Part shown: positions 23,684 through 32,700 of the stretch, one piece after another | Position numbering within the stretch: the first letter of the stretch is position 1 | Layout: every line of letters begins with the position of its first letter | From: Bacilli bacterium | GTDB taxonomy: Bacteria > Bacillota_I > Bacilli_A > RF39 > UBA660 | Length of the DNA: 33,675 bases | Assembly: GCA_900769695.1 (NCBI GenBank) | Contig: CAAGHO010000002.1 | Location: forward strand, 1 to 33,675 | Reading direction: 5' to 3' | Program-made: the position numbers and the translations under genes | Notes under the pieces: generated by a model | Databases searched by the model: none | What the model was told of the DNA's origin: nothing | What the model saw: only the letters and a program-made list of their open reading frames with translations

Positions 23684-24220
23684 ATGTCAAAGAAGTATTT
23701 TGATTATTCATTTCAAATAAAAAGAACTAAAACTACATTAGTTATATTTCTAGTAGTAATTATTGTAGCTTTAACAGTATTCTTTACTTGGTATAATGGT
23801 AGAGTAAAAAAAGTTAAATTAGATGATTTACAATATAAGGAAATTTTTGGTTTAAATAGTTTTAAAGCTAAAGACTGTGATGCTTCATATAGAGTAAATT
23901 ATAAAAAAGCGACATGCGGTACTATTTGTATAACAAAATCTTCACTTAACAATAATAGTTTATCTAGTATAAAAAGTGATATGGAAGCAAATGGTTTTAA
24001 GTTTACAGGTAAAAAGCAAACAAAACTAGGAAATAAAAACTGGGATTATATAAGAACAAACAATAATGAACCAGAATTTAATTATTATAGTATTAATACT
24101 AAAAATTATACTTATACTATGGAGTTTGTTAATCAAACAAAAAATTTAGATAAAACTAATCAAAATAATTGTAATAAAATTATGAAAAAATTTAATAATT
24201 CTATAAAAATAAATGACTAG
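23684..24220 (+). CDS. Single-pass membrane protein of unknown function
   Basis: This 178-residue protein has a basic N-terminus, one membrane helix (about residues 19-37, TLVIFLVVIIVALTVFFTW) and an outward soluble domain with four cysteines (CDAS, CGTIC and NNC), which may form disulfides. No family is recognised. The ribosome site is AAGAGTGAT. Its stop codon lies inside the terminator stem that follows. It is the last gene of the pcrA group. Confidence 0.7.
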   Translation: MSKKYFDYSFQIKRTKTTLVIFLVVIIVALTVFFTWYNGRVKKVKLDDLQYKEIFGLNSFKAKDCDASYRVNYKKATCGTICITKSSLNNNSLSSIKSDMEANGFKFTGKKQTKLGNKNWDYIRTNNNEPEFNYYSINTKNYTYTMEFVNQTKNLDKTNQNNCNKIMKKFNNSIKIND

Positions 24221-24238
24221 AAATAGTCGTTTTTTTTT
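24215..24238 (+). terminator. Terminator before ligA
   Basis: GACTA (24215-24219), a GAAA tetraloop, TAGTC (24224-24228), then a run of nine T. The stop codon of the preceding gene is inside the stem. Confidence 0.92.
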
Positions 24239-24246
24239 CATATTTT

Positions 24247-24255
24247 TGTTATACT
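24247..24255 (+). promoter_or_regulatory. Extended -10 promoter of ligA
   Basis: TGTTATACT gives a TGn extended -10 with TATACT at 24250-24255; no good -35 box is seen. The transcript start would be close to the start codon. Confidence 0.5.
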
Positions 24256-24271
24256 AATAATGGTGATATAA

Positions 24272-26260
24272 ATGGTAGAAAAAAGAATAGATGAATTAAT
24301 TAAAATTATAAATGAAGCAGACTATAATTATCATACTTTAGATAATCCAACTATTACAGATCAAGAATATGATAAATACCTAAGAGAATTATTTGATTTG
24401 GAAGAAGAATATCCAGAACTTGTTAGAAGTGATTCTCCAACTCAACATGCAGGTGGAAAAATAATTGATGGTTTCGAAAAAGTAGAACATAAAATTCCAA
24501 TGATGTCTTTAAGTGATGTTTTTTCAGAAAGTGAAGTTATTGCTTTTGATGAAAGAATCAGAAAAGAAGGAATACATCCCCAATATATGTGTGAATTAAA
24601 AATAGATGGATTATCTGTTTCACTTTTATACGAAAAAGGAGTCTTGGTTAGAGCAGCAACCAGAGGAGATGGAATAATAGGTGAAGATATTACTCATAAT
24701 GCTAAAACAATAAAGACAATTCCCTTAAAACTAAATGAAGAAGTAGATATTGAGGTTCGTGGTGAAATCTTCATGAATAAGAAAACTCTTCTTGAAATTA
24801 ATGAAGAAAGAAAGAAAAATAATGAACCATTATTACAAAATTGTCGTAATGCCGCAGCTGGTTCAATTCGTCTATTGGATTCTTCCGTTGCAGCAAAAAG
24901 AAAATTAGACACTTTTATTTATCATTTGCCAAATCCAGAAGATTTTGGTATTTCTACCCATGATGATGCTATAGCTTATATGAAAAAACTAGGATTTAAA
25001 ACTAATCCCAATAATAGATTAGTTAATGATATTACCGATGTATTAACCTTTATTGAAGAAATGGGACAAAAAAGACCTTCACTTCCTTATGACATTGATG
25101 GTATTGTTATCAAAGTAAATAATTTAGCTGATCAACAAAAATTAGGATTTACTGCAAAATATCCAAAATGGGCAACAGCTTATAAATTTCCTGCTGAAGA
25201 AGTTCTAACAAAACTAACAGATATTATTTTTACAGTAGGTCGTACTGGACAAATTACACCTAATGCTGTTTTGGAACCAGTCATAGTTGCAGGTTCAACC
25301 GTAAAAAGAGCAACCCTTCATAATGAAGATTATGTAATTGCAAAAGATCTTAAAATAGGTGATATAGTTTCAATAAGAAAAGCAGGAGATGTTATTCCTG
25401 AAGTAGTTGAAGCAAAAAAAGAAAGAAGAAAAGGTCTTGAAAAAGATTTTAAAATGATTGAAAATTGCCCAATGTGTGGTGAAAAACTCGTAAAAAAAGA
25501 AGGCCAAGTAGATTATTTTTGCTTCAATAAAAATTGTCCTGCTAGAAAAATAGAAAGCCTAATTCATTTTGCTTCCCGTGATGCTATGAATATAGATGGA
25601 CTAGGAGATAGAATAATAGAAGATTTCTTTAACTTTGGTTTTATAGAAAAAGTTAGTGATATTTATAAATTAGAAAATCACTGTAAAGATTTGATTACAC
25701 TAGAAGGATATGGAAATAAGTCTGTTGCTAATTTGCTTGATGCTATAGATACTAGTAAACATAATTCTTTAGAAAAATTAGTATTTGGATTAGGCATTCC
25801 TCATGTAGGAGCAAAAACTGCCAAAATTTTAGCAAGCAACTTTAAAACAATGGAAAACTTAGAACAAGCAACAATAGAAGATTTGATTAAGATTCCAGAT
25901 ATTGGAGAAATAATTGCCAAAAGTGTCGTTACTTATTTTGCAACAGAAGAAAATATCGATGAATTAGAAAGATTAAAAAAACAAAGTATTAATATGACCT
26001 ATTTAGGAAAGGCTCAACAAGAAAATTCTAATTTTAAAGATAAGTCATTTGTTCTTACAGGTTCCTTAGAAAAATATAGTAGGGATGAAGCTAAAGAAAT
26101 AATAGAATCCTTCGGGGGAAAAACAGTAGACTCAGTATCTAAGAAAACTTCTGTAGTAATAGTAGGAGAAAATCCAGGTAGTAAATATGATAAAGCTAAA
26201 CAACTAGGTATTGAAATATGGACAGAAAATGACTTTTTAGAAAAAATAGATAATAATTAA
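24272..26260 (+). CDS. ligA: NAD-dependent DNA ligase
   Basis: This 662-residue protein has the usual LigA length and layout: domain Ia (YNYHTLDNPTITDQEYD) that binds NMN, the adenylation domain with Lys110 in ELKIDGLSV, an OB fold (VGRTGQITPNAVLEP), a four-Cys zinc finger (CPMCGEKL ... CFNKNCPARK), helix-hairpin-helix repeats (IPDIGEIIAKSV) and a C-terminal BRCT domain (KSFVLTGSLEKYSRDEA). It seals nicks in replication and repair using NAD+. The start has a modest GGTGAT ribosome site. It is expressed alone between a terminator and the promoter of the next gene. Confidence 0.97.
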   Translation: MVEKRIDELIKIINEADYNYHTLDNPTITDQEYDKYLRELFDLEEEYPELVRSDSPTQHAGGKIIDGFEKVEHKIPMMSLSDVFSESEVIAFDERIRKEGIHPQYMCELKIDGLSVSLLYEKGVLVRAATRGDGIIGEDITHNAKTIKTIPLKLNEEVDIEVRGEIFMNKKTLLEINEERKKNNEPLLQNCRNAAAGSIRLLDSSVAAKRKLDTFIYHLPNPEDFGISTHDDAIAYMKKLGFKTNPNNRLVNDITDVLTFIEEMGQKRPSLPYDIDGIVIKVNNLADQQKLGFTAKYPKWATAYKFPAEEVLTKLTDIIFTVGRTGQITPNAVLEPVIVAGSTVKRATLHNEDYVIAKDLKIGDIVSIRKAGDVIPEVVEAKKERRKGLEKDFKMIENCPMCGEKLVKKEGQVDYFCFNKNCPARKIESLIHFASRDAMNIDGLGDRIIEDFFNFGFIEKVSDIYKLENHCKDLITLEGYGNKSVANLLDAIDTSKHNSLEKLVFGLGIPHVGAKTAKILASNFKTMENLEQATIEDLIKIPDIGEIIAKSVVTYFATEENIDELERLKKQSINMTYLGKAQQENSNFKDKSFVLTGSLEKYSRDEAKEIIESFGGKTVDSVSKKTSVVIVGENPGSKYDKAKQLGIEIWTENDFLEKIDNN

Positions 26261-26261
26261 A

Positions 26262-26290
26262 TTGAAAAACAAAATAAAATACTATATAAT
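26262..26290 (+). promoter_or_regulatory. Promoter of the TasA/CalY-like gene
   Basis: TTGAAA (26262-26267), a 17-bp spacer and TATAAT (26285-26290). Confidence 0.75.
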
Positions 26291-26328
26291 AAAGATTATA
26301 AGAATAGAATTTAGGATTGGGTGATAGT

Positions 26329-26895
26329 ATGAAAGATGAAAAACACCAAAGATCATATCAAAAATATACAATTGCAGTGTTAGTTATGCTAATAGCCGCA
26401 ATAGGGATTACTTATGCGTGGTTAACATTTTCGTTAAAGGGGCAAAAAACTAATACAATGATTGTAGGAAATTTGTCTTTAAATTTGGACAATGAAACAG
26501 TAGGGATTAATTTAGAAGATGCTACTCCTGTTAGTGAAAATGTTGGTATGAGTTATAAGCCATATTCTTTTACCTTAACTAATGATGGAAATATAGAAAG
26601 TATTTATACAATATATTTAATAGACGATGATAATGAGATTCCTAAGGGTACAGAGAAGATAAATGATAAGTATATTAGATTTAATTTAATTAAAAATGGT
26701 ATAAAAGAAAATTCAAAACTTTTAACTGATATAATGTCTGATGAAGGAAAAGTCTTAGACAGTGGAACTATTCAACCGGGACAAACAAATAATTATGATT
26801 TAAGATTATGGATCGATGGTAATGCTGATTATAATTATAAGGGTGCAATGTTTGCGGGTAGAATTGAAATAGTAGCAGAACAAATAAAAGAGTAG
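26329..26895 (+). CDS. TasA/CalY-like exported protein, possible matrix-fibre subunit
   Basis: ATG 26329 is preferred to the TTG at 26317, which lies in the ribosome-site region. The 188-residue product has an N-terminal hydrophobic segment ending in ITYAWLTFSL (about residues 14-36), then NTMIVGNLSLNLDNE, and a beta-rich domain with SFTLTNDGNIESIYTIYL. This pattern (an AW motif after the export helix, a LxLxL strand, and a tail with TIQPGQTNNYDLRLWIDG) matches SipW-dependent TasA/camelysin-type proteins, which form surface fibres or are proteases in some relatives. No SipW signal peptidase is in the window. It has its own promoter and terminator. The family link is moderate; the function is inferred. 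Confidence 0.6.
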   Translation: MKDEKHQRSYQKYTIAVLVMLIAAIGITYAWLTFSLKGQKTNTMIVGNLSLNLDNETVGINLEDATPVSENVGMSYKPYSFTLTNDGNIESIYTIYLIDDDNEIPKGTEKINDKYIRFNLIKNGIKENSKLLTDIMSDEGKVLDSGTIQPGQTNNYDLRLWIDGNADYNYKGAMFAGRIEIVAEQIKE

Positions 26896-26909
26896 TTCTG
26901 CTTTTTTTT
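26874..26909 (+). terminator. Terminator of the TasA/CalY-like gene
   Basis: AGCAGAAC (26874-26881) pairs perfectly with GTTCTGCT (26895-26902), followed by a run of eight T. The 5' arm lies within the coding end. Confidence 0.88.
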
Positions 26910-26929
26910 AAGAAAAATTAGAAAAACTA

Positions 26930-26938
26930 TGATATAAT
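26930..26938 (+). promoter_or_regulatory. Extended -10 promoter of gatCAB
   Basis: TGATATAAT is an extended -10 with TATAAT at 26933-26938; the -35 region is poor. Confidence 0.65.
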
Positions 26939-26965
26939 AAACTGGTATTAGAGGAGGTTTTTATT

Positions 26966-27262
26966 ATGGAAGATAAACTATCCAAAGAAGAAGTTCTTCA
27001 TGTTGCTGACCTAGCGAGAATAGAAGTAAGTGAAGAAGAAATTGAAACATATCAAATAAAACTAAAAGAATTATTAAATGAGGTAGAAAAAATTGAAAGT
27101 ATCAATGATAACGATAGTGATTATATGATTGCACCATGGAGTGATAATGCAAGTTATAGAGAAGATATAGAAGAAGAAATGCTTAATCCTAAAGAGGCAT
27201 TAAAAAATGTTCCACGTAAAAGTGGAAATTATATAGAGGTACCGGTGGTTATAAATGAGTAG
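26966..27262 (+). CDS. gatC: Asp-tRNA(Asn)/Glu-tRNA(Gln) amidotransferase subunit C
   Basis: This 98-residue protein has the GatC pattern: LSKEEVLHVADLARIEVSEEE, a central helix, LREDIEEEMLN-like REDIEEEMLNPKEAL, and the closing ENVPRKSGNYIEVPVVI-like end. GatC wraps around GatA and GatB and stabilises the complex that converts Glu-tRNA(Gln) to Gln-tRNA(Gln) (and Asp-tRNA(Asn) to Asn-tRNA(Asn)). Its strong AGAGGAGG site and promoter open the gatCAB operon. The stop overlaps the gatA start by eight bases. Confidence 0.95.
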   Translation: MEDKLSKEEVLHVADLARIEVSEEEIETYQIKLKELLNEVEKIESINDNDSDYMIAPWSDNASYREDIEEEMLNPKEALKNVPRKSGNYIEVPVVINE

Positions 27263-28718
27263 ATATTTAGACTTAGATATAGTAGAAATTAATAAATTAT
27301 TAAAAGAAGGTAAAATTACACCTACTGATTTAGTAGAAGAAAGTTTTTTACGTATAGAAGAAAACAAGGATTTAAATGCATTTATTACTTTAAATAAAGA
27401 ACAAGCTTTAGAAGAAGCTAAAAAGTTAGAAAATGAAGAAATTGATACAATTACATTTGGTATTCCAATAGCTATTAAAGATAATATTATAACTAAAGAT
27501 TTAAGAACAACAGCTGCTTCTCATATGTTAGATAATTTTATACCTATATATGATGCTGATGTTATTAAAAAAATAAAAGATAATAAGATGATTATTATAG
27601 GAAAAGCTAATATGGATGAATTTGCTATGGGATCATCTAATCAAACATCATACTTTAAACCAGTTGCAAATCCATGGAATAAAGCTTTAGTTCCAGGAGG
27701 ATCATCAGGAGGATCAGCTGCAGCAGTAAGTAGTAGAGTAGTTCCTTTTGCTTTGGGTTCTGACACTGGTGGTTCTATTAGACAACCATCAAGTTTTTGT
27801 GGAATAGTAGGATTAAAACCAACATATGGGAGAGTATCAAGGTATGGATTAATTGCTTTTGCATCAAGTCTTGATCAAATAGGTCCAATGACTAGAAATG
27901 TCTATGAAAATGCTGTACTTTTAAACATAATCTGTGGAAAAAGTAAAAATGACTTGACAAGTTGTGAAACAAATGAAGATTTTACAAGATTAATTGGAAA
28001 AGATATTAAGGGTATGAAAATAGCTATTCCTAAATTCTATGTAAATGATGCAATTGATAATGAAATTAAAGATAAATTAAATAATATTATCAAATTACTA
28101 GAAGAAAATGGAGCAGAAATTTCTTATGTTGATATTAAATATATTGATAAAGCAGTTACCCTATATCAAATAATTGCCATGGGAGAAGCAAGTTCAAATC
28201 TTGCTAGATTTGATGGTATTAGATATGGATATAGTTATGAAAATCCTGAAAATATTAATGATTTATACATAAAAACTAGAAGATATGGATTAGGTCCAGA
28301 AGTAAAAAGAAGAATTATGATAGGTAGTTATCTGTTAAGTGGGGAAAATGCTACCACATATTATAATAAAGCCTTAGCAATTCGTGATGATATGCGTAAT
28401 AGTTTCCTTGATGTATTTAAAGAATATGATTTAATTATTGGACCAACTGCTACAACAAAAGCATATCCATTAGGAAAAGATTTAGATGATGCTGTTAAAG
28501 CTTTTATGGATGATGTTTTAACAATCCCCGTTAACATGGCAGGACTTCCAGGTCTTAATTTACCAATAGGATTTTCAACTGATCACTTACCAATAGGTAT
28601 GCAAATAATTGGTTCTAGTTTTGAAGAAGCTAAAATTTATCAGTTAGCGAGCTTTATTGAGAATATTCTTAATCTAGATTTAAATCCAAATCATAATGGA
28701 GGTAGAGAAAATGACTAA
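27255..28718 (+). CDS. gatA: Asp-tRNA(Asn)/Glu-tRNA(Gln) amidotransferase subunit A
   Basis: This 487-residue amidase-signature protein has the Ser-cisSer-Lys triad: Lys75 in AIKDNI, cis-Ser150 in GGSSGGSAAAVSS, and Ser174 in SDTGGSIRQPSS, followed by GLKPTYGRVSRYGLIAFASS. It hydrolyses glutamine to supply ammonia, which is channelled to GatB for tRNA-bound amide formation. Length and motifs are those of GatA. Its start lies in the gatC end and its stop in the gatB start, so translation of the three is coupled. Confidence 0.97.
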   Translation: MSRYLDLDIVEINKLLKEGKITPTDLVEESFLRIEENKDLNAFITLNKEQALEEAKKLENEEIDTITFGIPIAIKDNIITKDLRTTAASHMLDNFIPIYDADVIKKIKDNKMIIIGKANMDEFAMGSSNQTSYFKPVANPWNKALVPGGSSGGSAAAVSSRVVPFALGSDTGGSIRQPSSFCGIVGLKPTYGRVSRYGLIAFASSLDQIGPMTRNVYENAVLLNIICGKSKNDLTSCETNEDFTRLIGKDIKGMKIAIPKFYVNDAIDNEIKDKLNNIIKLLEENGAEISYVDIKYIDKAVTLYQIIAMGEASSNLARFDGIRYGYSYENPENINDLYIKTRRYGLGPEVKRRIMIGSYLLSGENATTYYNKALAIRDDMRNSFLDVFKEYDLIIGPTATTKAYPLGKDLDDAVKAFMDDVLTIPVNMAGLPGLNLPIGFSTDHLPIGMQIIGSSFEEAKIYQLASFIENILNLDLNPNHNGGREND

Positions 28719-30138
28719 TTATATAGAAACAATTGGAATTGAAGTCCATGTTGAATTAAAAACAAAAACAAAAATATTTTCTCCTTCTAAAAACGGTTAT
28801 GGAATGATGGCTAATAGCTTAACTAATGTTATAGATTTAGGTTATCCTGGAACATTACCAACTATAAATCATGAAGTAATAAACACAGCTATTAAAGCTG
28901 CTCACGTCTTAAATTGTAAAATAAGAAAAGAAATGCACTTTGATCGTAAAAACTATTTTTATCCAGATAATCCTAAAAACTATCAAATTACTCAAAGCAG
29001 AACTCCAATAGGATACGATGGATATGTTGAAATAGAAGTTAACGGTGTTAGTAAAAAAATAGAAATAGAAGAAATTCATATAGAAGAAGATACTTGTAAA
29101 AGCGCCCATAGAGGAACTGTTTCATTGCTTGACTTTAATAGAGCAGGTGTTCCTTTAATAGAAATTGTTTCAAAAGCATGTATAGAAAGTAGTGAAGAAG
29201 CAAAACTTTACTTAGAAAAACTAAAAGAATTGTTATTTTATGCTGATATTTCAGATTGTAAAATGGAAGAAGGTTCAATGAGATGTGATGCCAATGTTTC
29301 TTTAAGAAAAAATTTAAATGATCCTTTAGGTACAAAATGTGAAATTAAAAATATTGGTTCTATTTCTAATGTTGGAATTGCCATTGAAAAAGAAAAAGAA
29401 AGACAAGCAAAATTACTTGATAACAATGAAACTTTTAAAGAACAAACTCGTCGTTTTGATGACAAATTAAATGATACAGTTTTAATGAGAGTAAAAGAAA
29501 CTGGAAATGATTATCGTTACTTTCCAGAACCAGATATTCCATATATAGTATTAACTGATAGCCAAATAGAAGAAGCAATAAAAACACTTCCAATGATGCC
29601 TAAGGAAAGAAAAAAACTTTATGAAGAGAAAGGCGTTTCAGAACTTAATATTAAGAAAATAATTGCTAACAGAGCTTTAAGTGATTATTTAAATATGTAT
29701 TTAGATACAAATCTTAATTTTCAAACAGCAACTAATCTGTTATTAGGAGATATTTCGTTCTACTTAAATAAAGAAGAAAAAGAAATAACCGATACGCATT
29801 TAACAAAAGAAAAAATGTTAGAGCTAGTAGAAAAAATAGATAACAATACTCTTTCAAGTAAAAACGTCAAAGAAATTATTTCAGATATCTTAGAAAGTAA
29901 TAAATCTATTTCAGAAATAATGAAGGAAAAAAACATTACAAATATAACAGATACTTCATTATTGAAAGATATAGTTACAAAAATAATAAAAGAAAATCCT
30001 GAAAGTGTTAATGATTACAAAGCTGGAAAAGATCGTGCAATTAAATACTTAATGGGTCAAATAATGAAAGAAACAAAGGGTAGTGCTAATCCTAAAATGG
30101 TTAATGAGATTCTAATTCAAGAATTAAATAACAATTGA
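28711..30138 (+). CDS. gatB: Asp-tRNA(Asn)/Glu-tRNA(Gln) amidotransferase subunit B
   Basis: ATG 28711 follows GGAGG at about 28699 and overlaps the gatA stop by eight bases; a longer frame from 28696 is not supported. The 475-residue product has the GatB catalytic domain (ETIGIEVHVELKTKTKIFSPS, DRKNYFYPDNPKNYQITQ, EDTCKSAHRG, DFNRAGVPLIEIV, MEEGSMRCDANVS and FPEPDIPY), then a helical linker and the C-terminal tRNA-binding YqeY-like tail ending KGSANPKMVNEIL. It activates the tRNA-bound Glu or Asp with ATP and transfers ammonia. The stop lies inside the -35 box of the next promoter. Confidence 0.97.
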   Translation: MTNYIETIGIEVHVELKTKTKIFSPSKNGYGMMANSLTNVIDLGYPGTLPTINHEVINTAIKAAHVLNCKIRKEMHFDRKNYFYPDNPKNYQITQSRTPIGYDGYVEIEVNGVSKKIEIEEIHIEEDTCKSAHRGTVSLLDFNRAGVPLIEIVSKACIESSEEAKLYLEKLKELLFYADISDCKMEEGSMRCDANVSLRKNLNDPLGTKCEIKNIGSISNVGIAIEKEKERQAKLLDNNETFKEQTRRFDDKLNDTVLMRVKETGNDYRYFPEPDIPYIVLTDSQIEEAIKTLPMMPKERKKLYEEKGVSELNIKKIIANRALSDYLNMYLDTNLNFQTATNLLLGDISFYLNKEEKEITDTHLTKEKMLELVEKIDNNTLSSKNVKEIISDILESNKSISEIMKEKNITNITDTSLLKDIVTKIIKENPESVNDYKAGKDRAIKYLMGQIMKETKGSANPKMVNEILIQELNNN

Positions 30139-30163
30139 TAAAGATTTAGACATAGTGTATAAT
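30135..30163 (+). promoter_or_regulatory. Promoter of the membrane protein - GGDEF - YihY operon
   Basis: TTGATA (30135-30140), a 17-bp spacer and TATAAT (30158-30163). The -35 box overlaps the gatB stop codon. Confidence 0.75.
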
Positions 30164-30186
30164 ATAGATACTAGGATGTGAATAAG

Positions 30187-30651
30187 ATGAAAAGATATTT
30201 AAAAGAACATAAAATCGTGGTGGCTGCAACTATTTTTATGCTAATTGTTATTGTAATTGCATTCTTTGCAAAACAAGCATTCTTCTCTAATAGTGGGAAT
30301 GCCGTTTATGGAGATAGATTAGATGGAATAGAAGCTGTAGAAGTTGATTCTAAACAAAAAAAAGAAATAATAAGTAATCTAGAAAATGATTCATCTGTAA
30401 AAAAAGCAACTTATAAATTACAAGGTAAAATTATTAATGTTATTATAACAGTTAATGATGATGTTGGTCTTGATACAGCTAAATCATTAAGTTCTAAAGT
30501 TTTAGAAAAATTAGATGAAGATCAAAAGAAATTCTATGATATTCAAGTTTTTGTAAAGAAAGATACAGATGCAAAGGATTTTCCTATTATTGGTTATAAA
30601 CAAAATAATAAAGAATCATTCGCATGGACAAAAGATAGGAGTGCCGAATAA
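30187..30651 (+). CDS. Single-pass membrane protein with Asp23-like soluble domain
   Basis: ATG 30187 is used; a GTG at 30178 is closer to the AGGA site and less likely. The 154-residue product has a membrane helix (about residues 10-27, VVAATIFMLIVIVIAFFA) and a soluble alpha/beta domain (KATYKLQGKIINVIITVND ... AKSLSSKVLEKL ... YDIQVFVKKD) whose strand-helix-strand order resembles small Asp23/AMIN-like envelope domains. No firm family is recognised. It shares its last base with the start of the GGDEF gene, so the two are translationally coupled. Confidence 0.65.
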   Translation: MKRYLKEHKIVVAATIFMLIVIVIAFFAKQAFFSNSGNAVYGDRLDGIEAVEVDSKQKKEIISNLENDSSVKKATYKLQGKIINVIITVNDDVGLDTAKSLSSKVLEKLDEDQKKFYDIQVFVKKDTDAKDFPIIGYKQNNKESFAWTKDRSAE

Positions 30652-32687
30652 TGAAGAAAAAACTAATTATCATAACTCCAATTATAATTGCACTAGTTGC
30701 TTTTATATTTGTTTATAGATATTACAATCATCAAGATAAGAACACGAGTCTAACAGTTGTAGAAAAAAGATGGGTTCAAGATAATAAATCACAAACTGTG
30801 GATATTGAAGTAATAAATGATTATCCTATTTATGGTACCGCAGGTAAAGGTGTTTTATATAGTTTTGTTAAGGATATGACAAAAGACGTGGGCTTGGATT
30901 TTAATGAAATTCCTTATTTAAAAACAAGTAAAACATCAACTAATTCACTTAGATTTAGAATTTTAGATAATGATGAGAAACAATCTGATAATGATTTATT
31001 CTTATTTGAAGATTATTATATTGCAGTAGGTAGAGATTACCAAAGATTAAATCATATCAAAGATATGAAAAATTTAACTTTTGGTGTCTTTGATACAGAT
31101 GCCTCAACAATTAGTTATTATTTAAAATCTGGTACTAATTTATCCTATAAGAGTTATAAAACTATTGATGAACTTTATAGTGCCTTAGAAGAAAAACAAG
31201 TTGATATGATTATCGTTCCTAATATTATGTATTTAAATAAGACGATAAGTAATAATAACTATTCAATAAATTATTATTTTACAGAGATGACTAAGAAAGT
31301 TGTGTTAACTTTAAGTGATAATGAAGAGTTAAACAAAATAGTTAGAAAATATTATAATAAATGGAAAGAAACAAAGTTTATAAAAGAATATGATAAAGAA
31401 TATTTTGATTATTATTTAACTCAAAATAAACTAACTTCTAAGAAAAAAGCAGATTTAGTTTCAAAAGTTTATACTTATGGATATGTTGAAAATGTACCAT
31501 ATGAGAAAAAAGTAAATGGTAGAGTTGCAGGTATTGCTGGAGAGTATCTAGATCGTATCGCAAGATTTTCAGATATTGAATTTAAATATAAGAAGTATAA
31601 TAGCTTAGAAGAGTTAAAAACTGCTATTAAGAATAAAGAAATAGATATGTACTTTGATTATTATGGTTTAGATAGTGATAACTATAAGGCAACATTATCA
31701 ACATTTGTTGAAGATTATGTTATCTTAGGAAAAGAAAAAGATAATCATATTATTAATTCATTTGAAAGTATTAGATCAAATGATGTCTCTATGTTAGATA
31801 ATGATTTACTATACAATTATGTAAATAATAATGGCAAAGCAAATATTCATAAATATAAGAGTTTAAATGAATTAGTAAAAAAAGCAAATGATACTCTTAT
31901 AATAGTTGATCGTAACTTATATAATAAGTATCAAACAACTAAATTTAAAAAGTATACAATTCTATATATGGATACTATGATGAATGATTATAAGTTTATG
32001 GTTAAAAATAATGACCAAGAATTTTATAATTTAGTAAACTATATGATTAATACTAATTCATATTATATATATCGTAATAGTGGATTAGAAAGTTTAAATG
32101 AGTCTTTCTTAGAAAGAAGCAATTTTGAACAAATTTATTCTATTGTTTTAGCTATAATATTTATCCCACTAATAATAGTTGGATTAGTAATTGTTATTAT
32201 AAAAAATAAAAGGAAGAAAAAACAAGTTAAGATAACAGATAGACATAAATATACTGATATGTTAACTTCATTAAAGAATCGTAATTATCTAAATGTAAAA
32301 ATGCCTGAATGGGAAGAATCAAAAGTATATCCTCAAGCAATTGTTGTAATTGATTTGAATAATGTAAAATATGTTAATGATAATTATGGTCATGAAGAAG
32401 GAGATAAATTAATCATTGAAGCTGCAGGTATTTTAGTTAATACTCAACTTGAAAATAGTGAAATTATACGTACTGATGGAAATGAATTCTTAATTTATTT
32501 AGTAGGATATAGTCAAAGACAAATAACAACATATACTAAAAAATTATCTAAAGAATTGAAAAACTTACCTCATGAATTTGGGGCTGGTGTAGGATTCAGT
32601 ATGATCACAGATGAAATAAAGACGATAGATGATGCAATAAATGAAGCTACTATGGAAATGATTACAAACAAAGAAGAGTTTAAGTAA
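30651..32687 (+). CDS. Membrane receptor with two periplasmic-binding domains and degenerate GGDEF
   Basis: This 678-residue protein has an N-terminal anchor (about residues 5-22), two outward SBP_bac_3-like solute-binding domains (about 50-250 and 270-475; e.g. LTFGVFDTDASTISYYL, ELYSALEEKQVDMIIVP, VAGIAGEYLDRIARFS, ELKTAIKNKEIDMYFDY), a membrane helix (about 500-522) and a C-terminal GGDEF domain (about 540-678). The GGDEF core keeps VIDLNNVKYVNDNYGHEEGD, but the active site is RTDGNEF (607-613), so the first Gly is Asp and the metal-binding Asp/Glu is Asn. This suggests no diguanylate cyclase activity, perhaps a nucleotide-binding sensor. No EAL domain or partner cyclase is in the window. 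Confidence 0.85.
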   Translation: MKKKLIIITPIIIALVAFIFVYRYYNHQDKNTSLTVVEKRWVQDNKSQTVDIEVINDYPIYGTAGKGVLYSFVKDMTKDVGLDFNEIPYLKTSKTSTNSLRFRILDNDEKQSDNDLFLFEDYYIAVGRDYQRLNHIKDMKNLTFGVFDTDASTISYYLKSGTNLSYKSYKTIDELYSALEEKQVDMIIVPNIMYLNKTISNNNYSINYYFTEMTKKVVLTLSDNEELNKIVRKYYNKWKETKFIKEYDKEYFDYYLTQNKLTSKKKADLVSKVYTYGYVENVPYEKKVNGRVAGIAGEYLDRIARFSDIEFKYKKYNSLEELKTAIKNKEIDMYFDYYGLDSDNYKATLSTFVEDYVILGKEKDNHIINSFESIRSNDVSMLDNDLLYNYVNNNGKANIHKYKSLNELVKKANDTLIIVDRNLYNKYQTTKFKKYTILYMDTMMNDYKFMVKNNDQEFYNLVNYMINTNSYYIYRNSGLESLNESFLERSNFEQIYSIVLAIIFIPLIIVGLVIVIIKNKRKKKQVKITDRHKYTDMLTSLKNRNYLNVKMPEWEESKVYPQAIVVIDLNNVKYVNDNYGHEEGDKLIIEAAGILVNTQLENSEIIRTDGNEFLIYLVGYSQRQITTYTKKLSKELKNLPHEFGAGVGFSMITDEIKTIDDAINEATMEMITNKEEFK

Positions 32688-32700
32688 GAGGTTGATAAGT

